Source: Centrapalus pauciflorus (Eukaryota > Streptophyta > Magnoliopsida > Asterales > Asteraceae). Taken from it: DNA of 64,000 nt. Below the pieces are notes generated by a model that ran no database searches, was not told the origin of the DNA, and saw only the letters and a program-made list of their open reading frames with translations. Of this stretch, positions 46,800-57,051 are shown one piece after another (position 1 is the first letter of the stretch; each line of letters starts with the position of its first letter). Position numbers and translations under genes: made by a program. The stretch covers positions 36,328 through 100,327 of the forward strand of contig JAANYP010007949.1 in NCBI GenBank assembly GCA_020465985.1. The letters are read 5' to 3'.

Positions 46800-46916
46800 A
46801 TTTGTGAAGAAAGATATTTTGTCACTACGATTTTTCAACAAAGATATTAAGTCACTACGATTTGTGAACAAAAATTTAGTAACACGGTCTATTTATAATG
46901 TATCGGCGTTCGGTGA

Positions 46917-47712
46917 CATTCGGTGTTCGTAACACCGAATAACAGTGCATTGTCACCTCGTTCCTGACATTCGGTGTTTGTAACACCGAATTATAGGGCC
47001 TTGTCACTTCCGGGCTGACAGAAACTTACTGTTCCTGACATTCGGTGTTCGTAACACCGATTTACAAGGCCTTGTCACCTCCGGGCTGACAGAATCTTAC
47101 TGTTGCTGACATTCGGTGTTCATAACACCAAATTCCAGGGCCTTGTCACCTCCGGGCTAACAGAATATTACTGTTTGCTGACATTCAGTGATCCTATGAC
47201 AGAATCTAGCTGTTCCTGACATTCGATGTTTCTAAGACAGAATTACAGGGCCTTGTCACCTCCGGGGTGACAGAATCTTACTGTTCCTAACATTCAGTGT
47301 TCCTCACACCGAATTACAGGGCCTTGTCACCTCCGGGCTGACAGAACTTACTGTTCCTGACATTCGGTGTTCGTAACACCGAATTACAGGGCCTTGTCAC
47401 CTCCGGACTGACAGAATATTATTATTGCTGACATTCGGTGTTCATAACAACGAATTCCAGGGCCTTGTCAACTCCGAGCTGACAGAATTATACTGTTGCT
47501 GACATTCAGTGTTCCTATGACAGAATCTAACTGTTCCTGACATTCGATGTTCCTAATAAAAAATTACAGGGCCTTGTCACCTTCGGGCTAACAGAATCTT
47601 ACTGTTCCTGACATTCGGTGTTCCTAACACCGAATTACAGGGCCTTGTCACCTCCGGGCTGACAGAATCTTACTGTTGCTGACATTCGGTGTTCCTAACA
47701 CCGAATTACAAA
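46917..47712. repeat. Tandem array of about 71-bp units with a palindromic core
   Basis: Thirteen starts of ATTCGGTGTTC..AACACCGAAT followed by CAGGGCCTTGTCACCTCCGG, GCTGACAGAAT and TTACTGTT. Most units are about 71 bases. Two shortened 38-base units (near 47184 and 47501) sit at corresponding places five units apart, so a longer block was itself duplicated. Each unit opens with an imperfect 23-base inverted repeat that would fold as a hairpin. The array lies just upstream of the transposase start at 47819. Confidence 0.85.
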
Positions 47713-47818
47713 AATGTTTCGCCTAACTACATATATATGAATTGAAAATGTATGGAAGAAATAACACCTTATCGTCCACAAATAATATTTTTCGATTCTA
47801 AACATATATTGTTTTATT

Positions 47819-48701
47819 ATGGAGCCACATACTCCGTTTCTTGTTAATTTGTATGGGGGGTTGTGTGTCTTATACCAATGGTAGCGTTATTTGTGATTCT
47901 AGAACCTATACTTCTACCATAGTTATTGAGCAACATATGTCCTATAATGATTTTATAGATTTAGTAACATCTAGACTGCAAGTTAATAGTAGGGTGTCCA
48001 AAGTTTGCTAGTACCTCCTATATCAATTCCAAGGTATTGACATTCGATCGGAAGTTCTTGGCGATGAAAGCTTAGGCGTGTTGTACTACTTGGCGAGCAC
48101 ACAACATCATTTTATGGGACACGTTGAAGTTATCTTGGAGGAACACAATCAAGCACCAAAATCAATTTCATTTTTGGAACAACTTCAACACATATCTGTT
48201 TCAGATGCTATAGACGTCAACCTCAGTTATGATTTTATTTCACAACATACTGCTTATACATATCAAGAATACGACGTAGGCCAAATGAGGTTTCCATTTT
48301 CACAAAAAATAAGTAATCAACAATGCAACTTTACTGAGCATCTAGAAAGTACACAACAACGTGATACTGGATTAGAAACTGTGTTACATGGTTTACAGTA
48401 TCATGATGATCGTGAAGGCACCACGACTTGCGGTGGGTTTGAAGATTCGGATGACTGTAGCTCTGAACATTCCGTACCGTAGGAAGAATCCGTTGACGAA
48501 GAATTACATCCCAACACTGATGATGACGAAGATGTGGATGTTCCATCTCAATATATAGCAGTAGCAACTAATTCTGTGTTTCAACAAAACATGAACGAAA
48601 ACCACTTACCAGATTGGCTTAAAGATGAGGAGTTAGATATGTGGTGTCACACAACTAACATAATAAGGCGGAATATGTGCTTCAAGGGAAAAGAGGAGCT
48701 T
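47819..48701 (+). pseudogene. N-terminal part of a MuDR-type (Mutator-like) transposase
   Basis: From ATG 47819 the N-terminus looks like the PB1-like start of plant Mutator-like transposases: YTNGSVICD, EQHMSYNDFIDLVTSRL, VLGDESLGVLYYLAS. A long acidic linker leads to LPDWLKDEELDMW and MCFKGKEEL, which matches the beginning of the MuDR DNA-binding region. It is cut at that Leu by the Sirevirus LTR at 48702, so the catalytic domain is absent. Frameshift near 47880 and stops near 48009 and 48480. Assignment is by domain order and the final motif. Confidence 0.55.
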
Positions 48702-49825
48702 TGTTAGGCACAAAAAGGCCTCAGTCAAACCTGTTCTACATCTGAGGGGGAGATTTTATAATCAAACCTGTTGATGCATTTGAAGGTTGAATTTAAGGCC
48801 TGTTATATGCCTTATTGAAACCTGAAAATGATTTGCAATATCAGTCTAAAGCTGTTCTATATGTTGCATGTGTTGCAACTAAGACAGTTTGTCCAAGCTG
48901 CTCTGTCTGCTGAACAGGCTGGACATAAACTGTCTACGCTGCTCTACACTGTTGAGCAGCTTGGGCATTTTTAAAGTGTTCTGTTCTTTGTGAACAGAAC
49001 CTGTTCTTTGTGAGCAGGCTAAACACTTTATGGAATTTGTTTCCAAGTCATCATGTATTGTTTTTGACTACAAGATCAGTTTACAAAGTCGAAGACAAAG
49101 TGGAAAACAGAACTGCTCAGCCTGCCCACGCTGTTCTGTAACATGAAGACAAAAGGTTATTTGAAAAAGGGTGACATACCTTTTTCTTATATCAAAATAG
49201 GCCTTTACAAGGAAGAAAGACGCAAAGTTGACATTCCTAAATTAGTTAAAGGCAATGCAACAGTAGACAAAGAAAAAGACAAAAGTTCTGCACATGTGAA
49301 GACAAGTCTGCTTTTCAGAAAAGTGCAGAAAAGGTTATGTTGTCTTTTCAACAAGACTTTTCCTTTTCATTCCGTCCAATGAAGATGTTTCTCTTAGATC
49401 CTCTAAGTGAGTATAAAAGGAAGCTTCTAAGGTCAGAAAGAAGTGTGAAGAAAGCTAAGTGCTGAAACCCAAGAGTGAACGTGCAAGTGTGATATTCATG
49501 CATGCAAGTCTTCTGTGTAAACCAGTATCTGTGTGTCTAAGTTGTTTTACATAAGCTGTTCCTTTAAGTCTTGTAAACACAGTGAGTGCTTCTTAGTGAG
49601 TGTATTCATTGTATACTAGTTTGAGTTTGTCTTAGACTAGTTTACATACTGTTGTATCTGTCATCTCAGCTTGAACTATTCCGCATTCAAGCTTGTTTGT
49701 AATTAACAAATTGTTGATAATACATACAAACATTGAGAAAAGAGTGTGTAGTTTTTTAAATTGTTGTATTCACCCCCCCTCTACAGCTTATAACTATATA
49801 CTTTGGAAACCTCTCGGGACCTACA
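48702..49825 (+). mobile_element. Sirevirus family A 5' LTR, complete
   Basis: From TGTTAGGCAC to GGGACCTACA, 1124 bases. It contains opposed CTGTTC/GAACAG and CTGCTC/GAGCAG boxes at 48850-49020, TATAAAAG at 49412-49419 and a poly-C tract (CACCCCCCCT, 49771-49780) near the end as in other Sireviruses. The primer site follows two bases later. It is inserted in the MuDR-type gene; the other end of this insertion is not in view because the element is truncated near 50540. Confidence 0.88.
49412..49419 (+). promoter_or_regulatory. TATA box of Sirevirus A LTR
   Basis: TATAAAAG about 710 bases into the LTR; conserved in the reversed fragments near 1335 and 40980. Confidence 0.6.
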
Positions 49826-49827
49826 AC

Positions 49828-49840
49828 TGGTATCAGAGCA
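49828..49840 (+). promoter_or_regulatory. Primer-binding site of Sirevirus A
   Basis: TGGTATCAGAGCA, two bases inside the LTR, complementary to the initiator methionine tRNA 3' end. Confidence 0.92.
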
Positions 49841-49886
49841 GTTTAGAGTGTGTGTCATTCTAGATCTCTCATTCTCCCAAGTTTCC

Positions 49887-50540
49887 ATGGACAACAGTGC
49901 TGCAAATTCTTCTTACTATGACAATGGTTCTATGGGCAAACCTCCAAAATTTAATCATCAAAACTTCTCTGGTTGGAAGTGCAGAATGATGCTCTATTTA
50001 AAGAATCTGGACGTACAACTACCAGAGATAGTGATGGAGGGTCCATATGTGCCAACCTCTGTTACTACCATAACTCCAGCGGTTGAAGGAGCTGCTCTTG
50101 AAATCAGGACCTTTGAGAAAGAAAAAGCTCAATGGTCTGATGAAGACAAGAGATTGGTGGCTCTGGATGCAAAGGCCAGAAACAACCTGCTCATTTCTCT
50201 CCCTGATGATGTGTTCAAGCAGGTTGAGAAAATGAAGACAGCAAAGGAGATGTGGGATACTTTGTGTACCGTCTATGATGGACCCACAATCACACTGGAC
50301 AACAGGATCAACAATCTTGTTAGACAGTATGAACTCTTCTTTGCTAAACCAAAGGAGACTCTCACTGAAACCTACACCAGGTTTACTGCTCTAGTGAATG
50401 ATCTCAAAGCTGTTGGGATCACCAAGGACAGTCTTACCCTGGTGAATAAATTTCTGGACATTTTACCTGAAGAATGGAACTACTTTTCAACAATCCTAAG
50501 GAACTCAGGTACTATCAGAAGTATGGATCTGGTCAAACGC
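49887..50540 (+). pseudogene. Sirevirus A gag, N-terminal part
   Basis: Begins MDNSAANSSYYD at ATG 49887 and stays open through FSGWKCRMMLYLKNL, DVFKQVEKMKTAKEMWDTL, TETYTRFTALVNDL and LPEEWNYFSTIL. It keeps the Lys and Trp codons that are stops in the D copy. It ends abruptly after MDLVK (about 50535), joined to gypsy gag sequence, so the zinc knuckle and all of pol are missing. Gag packages element RNA. Confidence 0.85.
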
Positions 50541-52398
50541 ACAAGAGGAAGAAATTCCTGATTTAGAAATTCCCAATTCAGAGATTCCGAATTTAGAAAG
50601 CCCTCCGATTTCGCCATGAAATCGTGATCAAGAAGAACCCGAGCGCATAGCTACTAGAATGGGTGATCAATCGAGGCGTACGGTTGAGTTGCATTACTGT
50701 CCAGGTGATGTGCCCGACACGTCTCCAATTCGTTATCCCGAAAACGAGAAGGAACCCGAAGTTCGTCCTCAATTATTCCAAATTCTTCCGATCTTTCTAG
50801 GGATGCCAAGCGAGGAACCCTAGGACCATCTAGCTGAGTTCACAGCTATTTGTAAAGCAAACCATGTTCGAGGTATAACCACCGACGGTTTAAAACTTCG
50901 ATTATTTCCTTTCTCGTTAAAAGAGAAAGCAAAGAATTGGTTCGTATCCTTACCAACCAATAGAATTACAACATGGGATCAAATGAAACGCGAATTCCTT
51001 AATGATTATTATCCCATTAGTAAAACAACCGAGAAAAGAAAAGAAATCACCGGATTTAAACAAAAACCGAGCGAACAATTCTATGAAGCGTTCGATCGTA
51101 TGAACGAATTATTAAGAGCTTGTCCACACCACGAGGTACCCAAATGGGTGCTTATCAGAACATTCTTTGATTGTGTGAGTTAAGAAAGTCGTAATATGAT
51201 TATAGCTGCCACAGGAGGGACATGTTTAGGTAAAGAAGACGACGAAGCTTGGGAGTTTCTTAGTCAACTCGGTAAAGGTCTTAAAGTCCAAGCTGGTTCT
51301 GAAAATAGCATAGGAGTTCAAGTTATGGGCATAGATGATGCCTGGAAACGTGAGGTTAAAAGTGTGATTTCAGAACTAGGTAAGAAAATGGATCAATTAA
51401 TGAAGGGTCTTTCAAACCCTAGCGCATCAATTAATTGTGTTACATGCGGAGATCCATCGCATCATTCTGACGCATGTCCTCAAGTGCAATCCGCTGAGGA
51501 ATTTGCTAATGAAGTTTACGGATTCAGAGCTCATCGAGAGAGGGATAATCGATTTTCGGAAACATACAATCTGGGATGGTTTCGATGGAAGAATGATCAG
51601 CCTACCGATCATCAATCCAAACCAAGATATGAACCACCAAAGAGAGAATATCAATATGGTTCAACTTCTACAGCTAAGGATCAGTGATATTAAAAGTCAA
51701 ATCATCATGATCAACCACAATTCCAAGTGGAAACAAATATGACTTCTGCGCAATTCGTAGAGTTTGCTGAATTTATGAAACAGCAATCAGCTATCTGTAC
51801 TAAAACCATGGAGATGTTAACTCGCCAGATGGGTCAGATAGCTGAATTGCTTACTAGGTGTTAGGAGGGAAAGCTTCCTAGCAATACTGTTCCCAATCCT
51901 TCACATGCTCATCATTATAACAAAGATAAGAAACATAAGATTAACGAAGTTAATGAAGTAGCTAAGATAACCACATTAAGGAGTGGAAGAGAGGTTGACA
52001 ATAAAATTGAGATGCCTAAAGAAAAATAGGCAGAAGAAGATACCGACAATGAAGTCGTGTATGAGGAGAAAGAGGATCAAAAGGAGAAGGAGGTTCCTAA
52101 GAAATTGTCTTTTCAAGAGCCAATTAAAGCAGATATTCCAACGCCCAAAGTTGGGGAGACAGATAAGAGTCAGGACACTTCAATTCCTCCTCCTTATCCT
52201 GTTGCTTTAGAAAATTCAAAATCTTCACCTTACGGCAAAAGAGGCCCACAACCAGAGGATCTTTGGGACTTATTCAATCAAGTTAAGATCAATATTCCTC
52301 TGATAAAGGTCATTCAACAAGTTCCATCTTATGCCAAATTATTGAAAGATCTCTGCACTCAGAAAAGAAAGTATAAGGTCTCACTCCCAAAGTAGATC
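50541..52398 (+). pseudogene. Athila-type gypsy gag and linker
   Basis: Opens within an EIPDLEIPNSEIPN repeat, then MGDQSRRTVELHY. The retrotransposon gag core follows: LFPFSLKEKAKNWFVSLP, TTWDQMKREFLNDYYP, EQFYEAFDRMNELLRACP. Next are INCVTCGDPSHHSDACP (zinc-knuckle-like, CxxC..H..C) near 51440 and YNLGWFRW. The order and final motifs are typical of Athila elements. A charged linker with LRSGRE and LPFP-like segments runs to about 52395. Several stops (near 50608, 50823, 51181, 51687, 52029, 52395) and at least one frameshift show decay. The 5' LTR and gag start are missing at the junction with Sirevirus A. Confidence 0.82.
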
Positions 52399-53135
52399 AA
52401 TCTAACTGCACAGTTGAGTGCAGTAGTTTCTAGTTCTCTACCTCCTAAGCTGAAAGATCCTGGATCACCATTAATTCCAGTGACAATAGGCAATGTGCAG
52501 ATTAAGAAGGCAGTGCATGATCTTGGAGCTAGTGTTAATATTTTACCTGGAAACTTGTTTGACAAACATGATCTAGGTCACCTACAGACAACTGATATTA
52601 TCTTACAGCTGGCAGATTGGTCAACCAAGTGCCCAAGAGGTATTTTATCCGATGTCATATAAAAGTTGAAGATTTTTACTATCAGGTTGATTTCCTAGTA
52701 TTGGACACCGAAAGTTCAATAAGAGATAATCAACTGGCTATTATCCTAGGCAGACCTTTCTTAGCCACGATTAATACCCAAATTAATTGTTGGATAGGAG
52801 CAGTGGATATTGCCTTTGGTAATAGGAAATTAAGACCGAATGTATTTAATGCTTCAAGTGTCTCTGCTATTGATTCAGAATATTATCTTATAGACATGGT
52901 GGAAGAACTTACGCAGTAGCATAGTTCGTTAATCAACACCAAAGATGCTACTGAGTTATTCTTTACTGAGAATGAGTTAGCCAAATTAATTCCTACTGAA
53001 AGTGATAAGCTAAAGGTAGTCATGGAATCCACATTAGAATCGAAACAACCACCGTAGACCCGTAGGACTGAAAAATTACCTACTGATTTACCTAAGTCAG
53101 CCAAACCTTCAATAGAGCAACCACCTATTCTAGAA
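52399..53135 (+). pseudogene. Athila-type protease region
   Basis: Aspartic protease of the Athila style: DPGSPLIPVTIG, then DLGASVNILPGNLF (active site D-x-G-A-S), LADWSTK..PRGIL, DFLVLD and IILGRPFLATINT. It would cleave the polyprotein. Frame change near 52640 and stops near 52397, 52919 and 53057. It is followed by a variable linker leading to reverse transcriptase. Confidence 0.82.
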
Positions 53136-54746
53136 TTGAAGGAGCTGTCATCTCATCTAAAATACGCTTTTCTAGGTCAGAATGACACTTTGCCTGTCAT
53201 AATTTCATCAGATCTGACTAAAGAGCAAGAGAAAGCTCTACTGCAAGTATTAGTCAAATATAAAGAAGCAGTAGGGTGGACGATAGCTGACTTAAAAGGA
53301 ATCAGTCCCACTTTGTGTATGCACCGAATCGTTACTAATCCAAAAGCTAAACCATCTCGGGATGCGCAAAGAAGATTGAATCCTAATTTGAAGGAGGTAG
53401 TTAAGAAGGAAGTGTTAAAATGGTTGGACGTTGGAATTATATATCCTATATCTGATAGTAAGTGGGTAAGTCCAACCCAAACTGTACCCAAGAAATCGGG
53501 AATTACAGTAATTGATACTGAAGAAGGAGAGAAGATAACTAATCGCACTTTAACTGGGTGGAGTGTTTGTATAGATTACAGAAAACTTAATGCTGCTACT
53601 TCTAAGGATGATTTTCCGCTACCATTTATAGATCAAATAGTGGAGAAATTAGTAGGACAGAAGTTTTATTGTTTCCTCGATGGATATTCTGGTTATAATC
53701 AAATCCCAATCCATCTTGAGGATCAAGAGAAAACTACATTTACTTGTCCCTATGGCACCTTTGCCTACCGAAGGATGCCATTTGGATTATGTAGATGTAA
53801 TGCACCCGCCACATTCCAGCACTGTATGATGGCTATCTTTTCAGATATGGTGGGTGGTTCTCTTGAGATATTTATGGACGATTTCTCCATATTTCATAAA
53901 ATATTTGAAGATTGTCTAGGACATTTAGCAAAAGTCCTAAAGAGATGCACTGAAACCAACTTAGTTCTAAGTTGGGAGAAAAGTCATTTTATGGTAAAAG
54001 AAGGGGTAGTCCTAGGTCGCATTGTGTCCGAAAGAGGAATGGAGGTAGATAAAGCGAAAGTTCAATTAATTTCCTCAGTTCCACCCCCTACCAACGTTAA
54101 AGGAATAAGACCATTCTTAGGCCACGCTGGTTGTTATCGGCGATTCATTAAAGATTTCAATGAGATTTCAAGGCCGTTATGCAATCTTCTTTCAAAAGAT
54201 GTCAAGTTTAATTTTGATGATGCTTGTATGAAAGCATTTAAGAAGCTTAAATCAAAATTAACTGAGGCGCCAATTCTGCAATCTCCGGATTGGTCTCAAC
54301 CTTTTGAGATCATGTGCGATGCAAGTAACTATGCAGTTGGTGCTGTTTTAGGACAAAGATTTGAGAAAAAGACAGTGGTCATTTACTATGCAAGTAAAAC
54401 CTTTAATGAGGCACAAATCAATTACACAACTACGGAGAAAGAATTACTAGCCGCAGTGTTTGCCCTAGATAAATTCGATTCCTATATTTGGGGAGCAAAA
54501 GTAATTGTGTACTCAGACCACAGTGCTTTAAGACATTTATTGGCAAAGAAGGATGCCAAGCCCCGATTAATTCGGTGGATCCTTCAATTACAAGAATTTG
54601 ACCTAGAAATTAAAGATATAAAAGGCACAGAAAATGTTGTTGCCGATCATTTATCAAGGCTTCACTTAATCCCAACAAACTCAACTGATCAAATCAGGGA
54701 CTCCTTCCCTGATGAACAATTATTATCTGTATCTAAAATTCCCTAG
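53136..54746 (+). CDS. Athila-type reverse transcriptase and RNase H
   Basis: One 536-residue frame, open to a TAG at 54746. RT shows LKYAFLG, TVPKKSGITV, WSVCIDYRKLNAAT, DGYSGYNQIPI and TTFTCPYGTFAYRRMPFGL, and the catalytic FMDD in EIFMDDFSIF near 53875. RNase H shows IMCDASNYAVGAVLGQ (first Asp), ATTEKELLA-like TTTEKELLAAVFAL, YSDHSALRHLL and GTENVVADHLSRL. LCRCNAPATF carries two extra residues relative to the usual MPFGLCNAPATF. It is still part of a broken gag-pol, so it is probably not expressed as a functional enzyme, but this segment alone is open. Confidence 0.9.
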   Translation: MKELSSHLKYAFLGQNDTLPVIISSDLTKEQEKALLQVLVKYKEAVGWTIADLKGISPTLCMHRIVTNPKAKPSRDAQRRLNPNLKEVVKKEVLKWLDVGIIYPISDSKWVSPTQTVPKKSGITVIDTEEGEKITNRTLTGWSVCIDYRKLNAATSKDDFPLPFIDQIVEKLVGQKFYCFLDGYSGYNQIPIHLEDQEKTTFTCPYGTFAYRRMPFGLCRCNAPATFQHCMMAIFSDMVGGSLEIFMDDFSIFHKIFEDCLGHLAKVLKRCTETNLVLSWEKSHFMVKEGVVLGRIVSERGMEVDKAKVQLISSVPPPTNVKGIRPFLGHAGCYRRFIKDFNEISRPLCNLLSKDVKFNFDDACMKAFKKLKSKLTEAPILQSPDWSQPFEIMCDASNYAVGAVLGQRFEKKTVVIYYASKTFNEAQINYTTTEKELLAAVFALDKFDSYIWGAKVIVYSDHSALRHLLAKKDAKPRLIRWILQLQEFDLEIKDIKGTENVVADHLSRLHLIPTNSTDQIRDSFPDEQLLSVSKIP

Positions 54747-56043
54747 TTTGCGAATCTAGTTAACTATTTCATAAGAGGAAGATTGCCAGAGCACTGGAAC
54801 TCACAACAGAGAAAGTATTTCAATGCTCAAGCAAGGCAATACATTTGGGATGAGCCTGATCTATTTAAAATAGGAGCAGATCAAATTAAAAGACGATGTG
54901 TCTCTAACTCGAAACACGAGGATATTCTTAAACACTGCCATGCATATGCATGCGGTGGCCATTTCTGCGCAAAGAAAACTGGCCACCAGATATTGCAGTG
55001 TGGGTTTCTCTGGCCCACAATATTTAAGGATGCTTACGAGTTAGTTAAAGGGTGCACAAGATGCCAGCAAACTGGTGGCATCGCAAAAAGAGATGAAATG
55101 CCTATGACCCCGATATTAATTGTCGAAATATTTTATGTATGGGGCATTGATTTTATGGGACCCTTCCCTAAATCATTTGGATATGAATACATCTTAGTTG
55201 TAGTAGATTATGTTTTCAAATTGGTGGAAGCAGAAGACTACACGCACTAATGGTAACCGGGTTGTGTGTAAATTTGTTAAAAGAAATATTTTGGCACGAC
55301 ACGGTATCCCAAGGGCTATCATCAGTGACGGAGGGTCACATTTTAATAATCAGCATTTTTCTAAACTCCTTAAACAGTACGGAGTTAACCATAGAATAGC
55401 AACGCCTTATCATCCGCAAACAAGCAGACATGTTGACATCTCTAATAGAGAGATCAAGAGAATCCTTGTAAAAACTGTAAGACCTGATCGTAAAGATTGG
55501 TCACAAAAATTAGAGGATGCTCTATGGGCATACATTTAAAACACCTATCGGTATGTCCCCATACAGACTTGTTTACGGTAAGCTTTGCCATCTCCCAGTG
55601 GAATTAGAACACCGAGCTCTATGGGCAATCAAAAACAGTAATTTTAACTTACATGATGCCGGTGTTGATAGGAAATTCCAATTAAATGAACTGGATGAAA
55701 TTCGTAGAGAATCCTATGAAAGTGCAAGAATTTATAAAGAGAAAACAAAAGTTTTCAATGACAAAATTCTTAAAAATAAAATATTTACCAAAGGAAATAA
55801 AGTTTGGTTATTTAATGCAAGACTTAGACTATTTCCTGGTAAATTAAAAAGCAAATGGACAGGTCCATACGTTGTAACGAATACCTACCCAGACGGTGCG
55901 GTAGAAATACAGGACCTAAAAGGTGGTGAGCCATTCAAAGTAAACGGATATTGACTTCAATTATATGTTCAATGGGCCACCAACGATATGCTAGTATCTG
56001 AGCTCATCAGACTACAAGATCCTAAGGTTAATTTATTAGTTTA
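54747..56043 (+). pseudogene. Athila-type integrase
   Basis: Contains the zinc-binding region (HCHAYACGGHF..CTRCQQTG), WGIDFMGPFP (first Asp), VVVDYVFKLVEA, IISDGGSHF (second Asp) and HPQTSRHVDISNREIKRIL (Glu), then TPIGMSPYRLVYGKLCHLPVELEHRALWA and the C-terminal KSKWTGPYVV. Frameshifts near 55230 and 55530 and a stop at 55954 break it. The sequence after the stop continues to VSELIRLQDPK, the usual tail. It is downstream of RT in normal gypsy order. Confidence 0.88.
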
Positions 56044-57051
56044 GGAATAGTACGTCTTGCTGAAGACGTAAAACTTAGCGCTTTCTGGGAGGCAACCCAA
56101 AGTATTTTATTTGAATTTAATTGTTTTAGGTATATTTATTTGCTTATTTGTGTTACTTGTGTGTACCCAATTATTGTTAGGGGAGGATTCATCCTCCTGA
56201 ACTTAGTTGTGTTTAGAAATTAGGTTTTTAATTAAATAATAGGACCCCGCATCAGAAAATAAAAAGTTTAAGCACGTAGCAGAATTATTTTAACCCGATG
56301 ATATGAGCATAAGTTGGGGAGAATACCCGTAAAAATTAAAAAATTAAATAATTAGGGTTTCAAGACTAGTGCACGGCCCAGATCACGAGTCCAGAGGCCC
56401 GGGTGCCGGGGGGGGGGGGGGGGGGGGGGTTGTGGCGCAGGCCTGCGCTTGCCTTGCGGCCCGACGCACTTAAAAATTTATAAAAATAGTGCTGATCGTC
56501 CCCATAACCCCAAAACACTAATTCCAGTTCCAGAGACGGCGATTTGCGATTTCTAAGCCTAAAAACCTTCAAAAATTCGTCTTCTTCACGTCAAATCTTC
56601 AATGCGACGTTAGTTCTTCACTAAGAATCGCAAGGTATACTCCTCCTACTCCTCATAACTTCATTCTATAATAGTTTTGTATAGATTTATCATGCATGCA
56701 TGAGTTGAGGTTTTTAGGAGTTACATGGTTTTTAATAAAAAAGGGTTATTAATAATTATTCAATATTTATTTAATTAATATAAATTAATTTTTGCAAAAA
56801 TTTTGTAAAAATTATGATTTTTTCCACATTCATTATATTTTGACACTTTTTGTCGTAAAAGTTTATGTTTTTATTATTAAATTATTATTTATTAAAGTTC
56901 ATGCATTTGATAGGGTTAGTTTGGGCTCACGTTGTTGGTGAGACTTAGGATTAGTGTGTCTATTATTAAAGAAAAAGGGTGTTTAAAATTTTCATGCATC
57001 ATTTATGTAAAAACCCCATATTTATAATCCTTTGTCTTTGCATTATTTTAG
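56044..57051 (+). other. Athila inter-ORF region with promoter-like and intron-like signals
   Basis: Begins with the CTTTCTGGGAGGCAACCCAA block common downstream of Athila pol. It then has a first polypurine-like AAGTTGGGGAGA at 56311-56322, a GC-rich patch with a 22-base G run (56408-56429) and TATAAAAATAG at 56479-56489. A donor CAAG/GTATAC lies at 56634/56635 and an acceptor ATTATTTTAG ends at 57051, directly before ATG 57052. The predicted 417-base intron would leave a short untranslated exon. No other frame supported. Confidence 0.5.
56408..56429. repeat. 22-base G run
   Basis: Uninterrupted G tract in the Athila inter-ORF leader. A similar 14-base run is at 58770-58783 in the second leader. 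Confidence 0.85.

Noticed and set aside
46917..47712. Possible CRISPR-like repeat-spacer array
   Set aside because: Plant nuclear context, spacers are not unique, and units are tandem minisatellite copies.
49828..49840. Possible tRNA gene because of tRNA-matching sequence
   Set aside because: Only the 13-base primer-binding complement is present beside an LTR; no cloverleaf.
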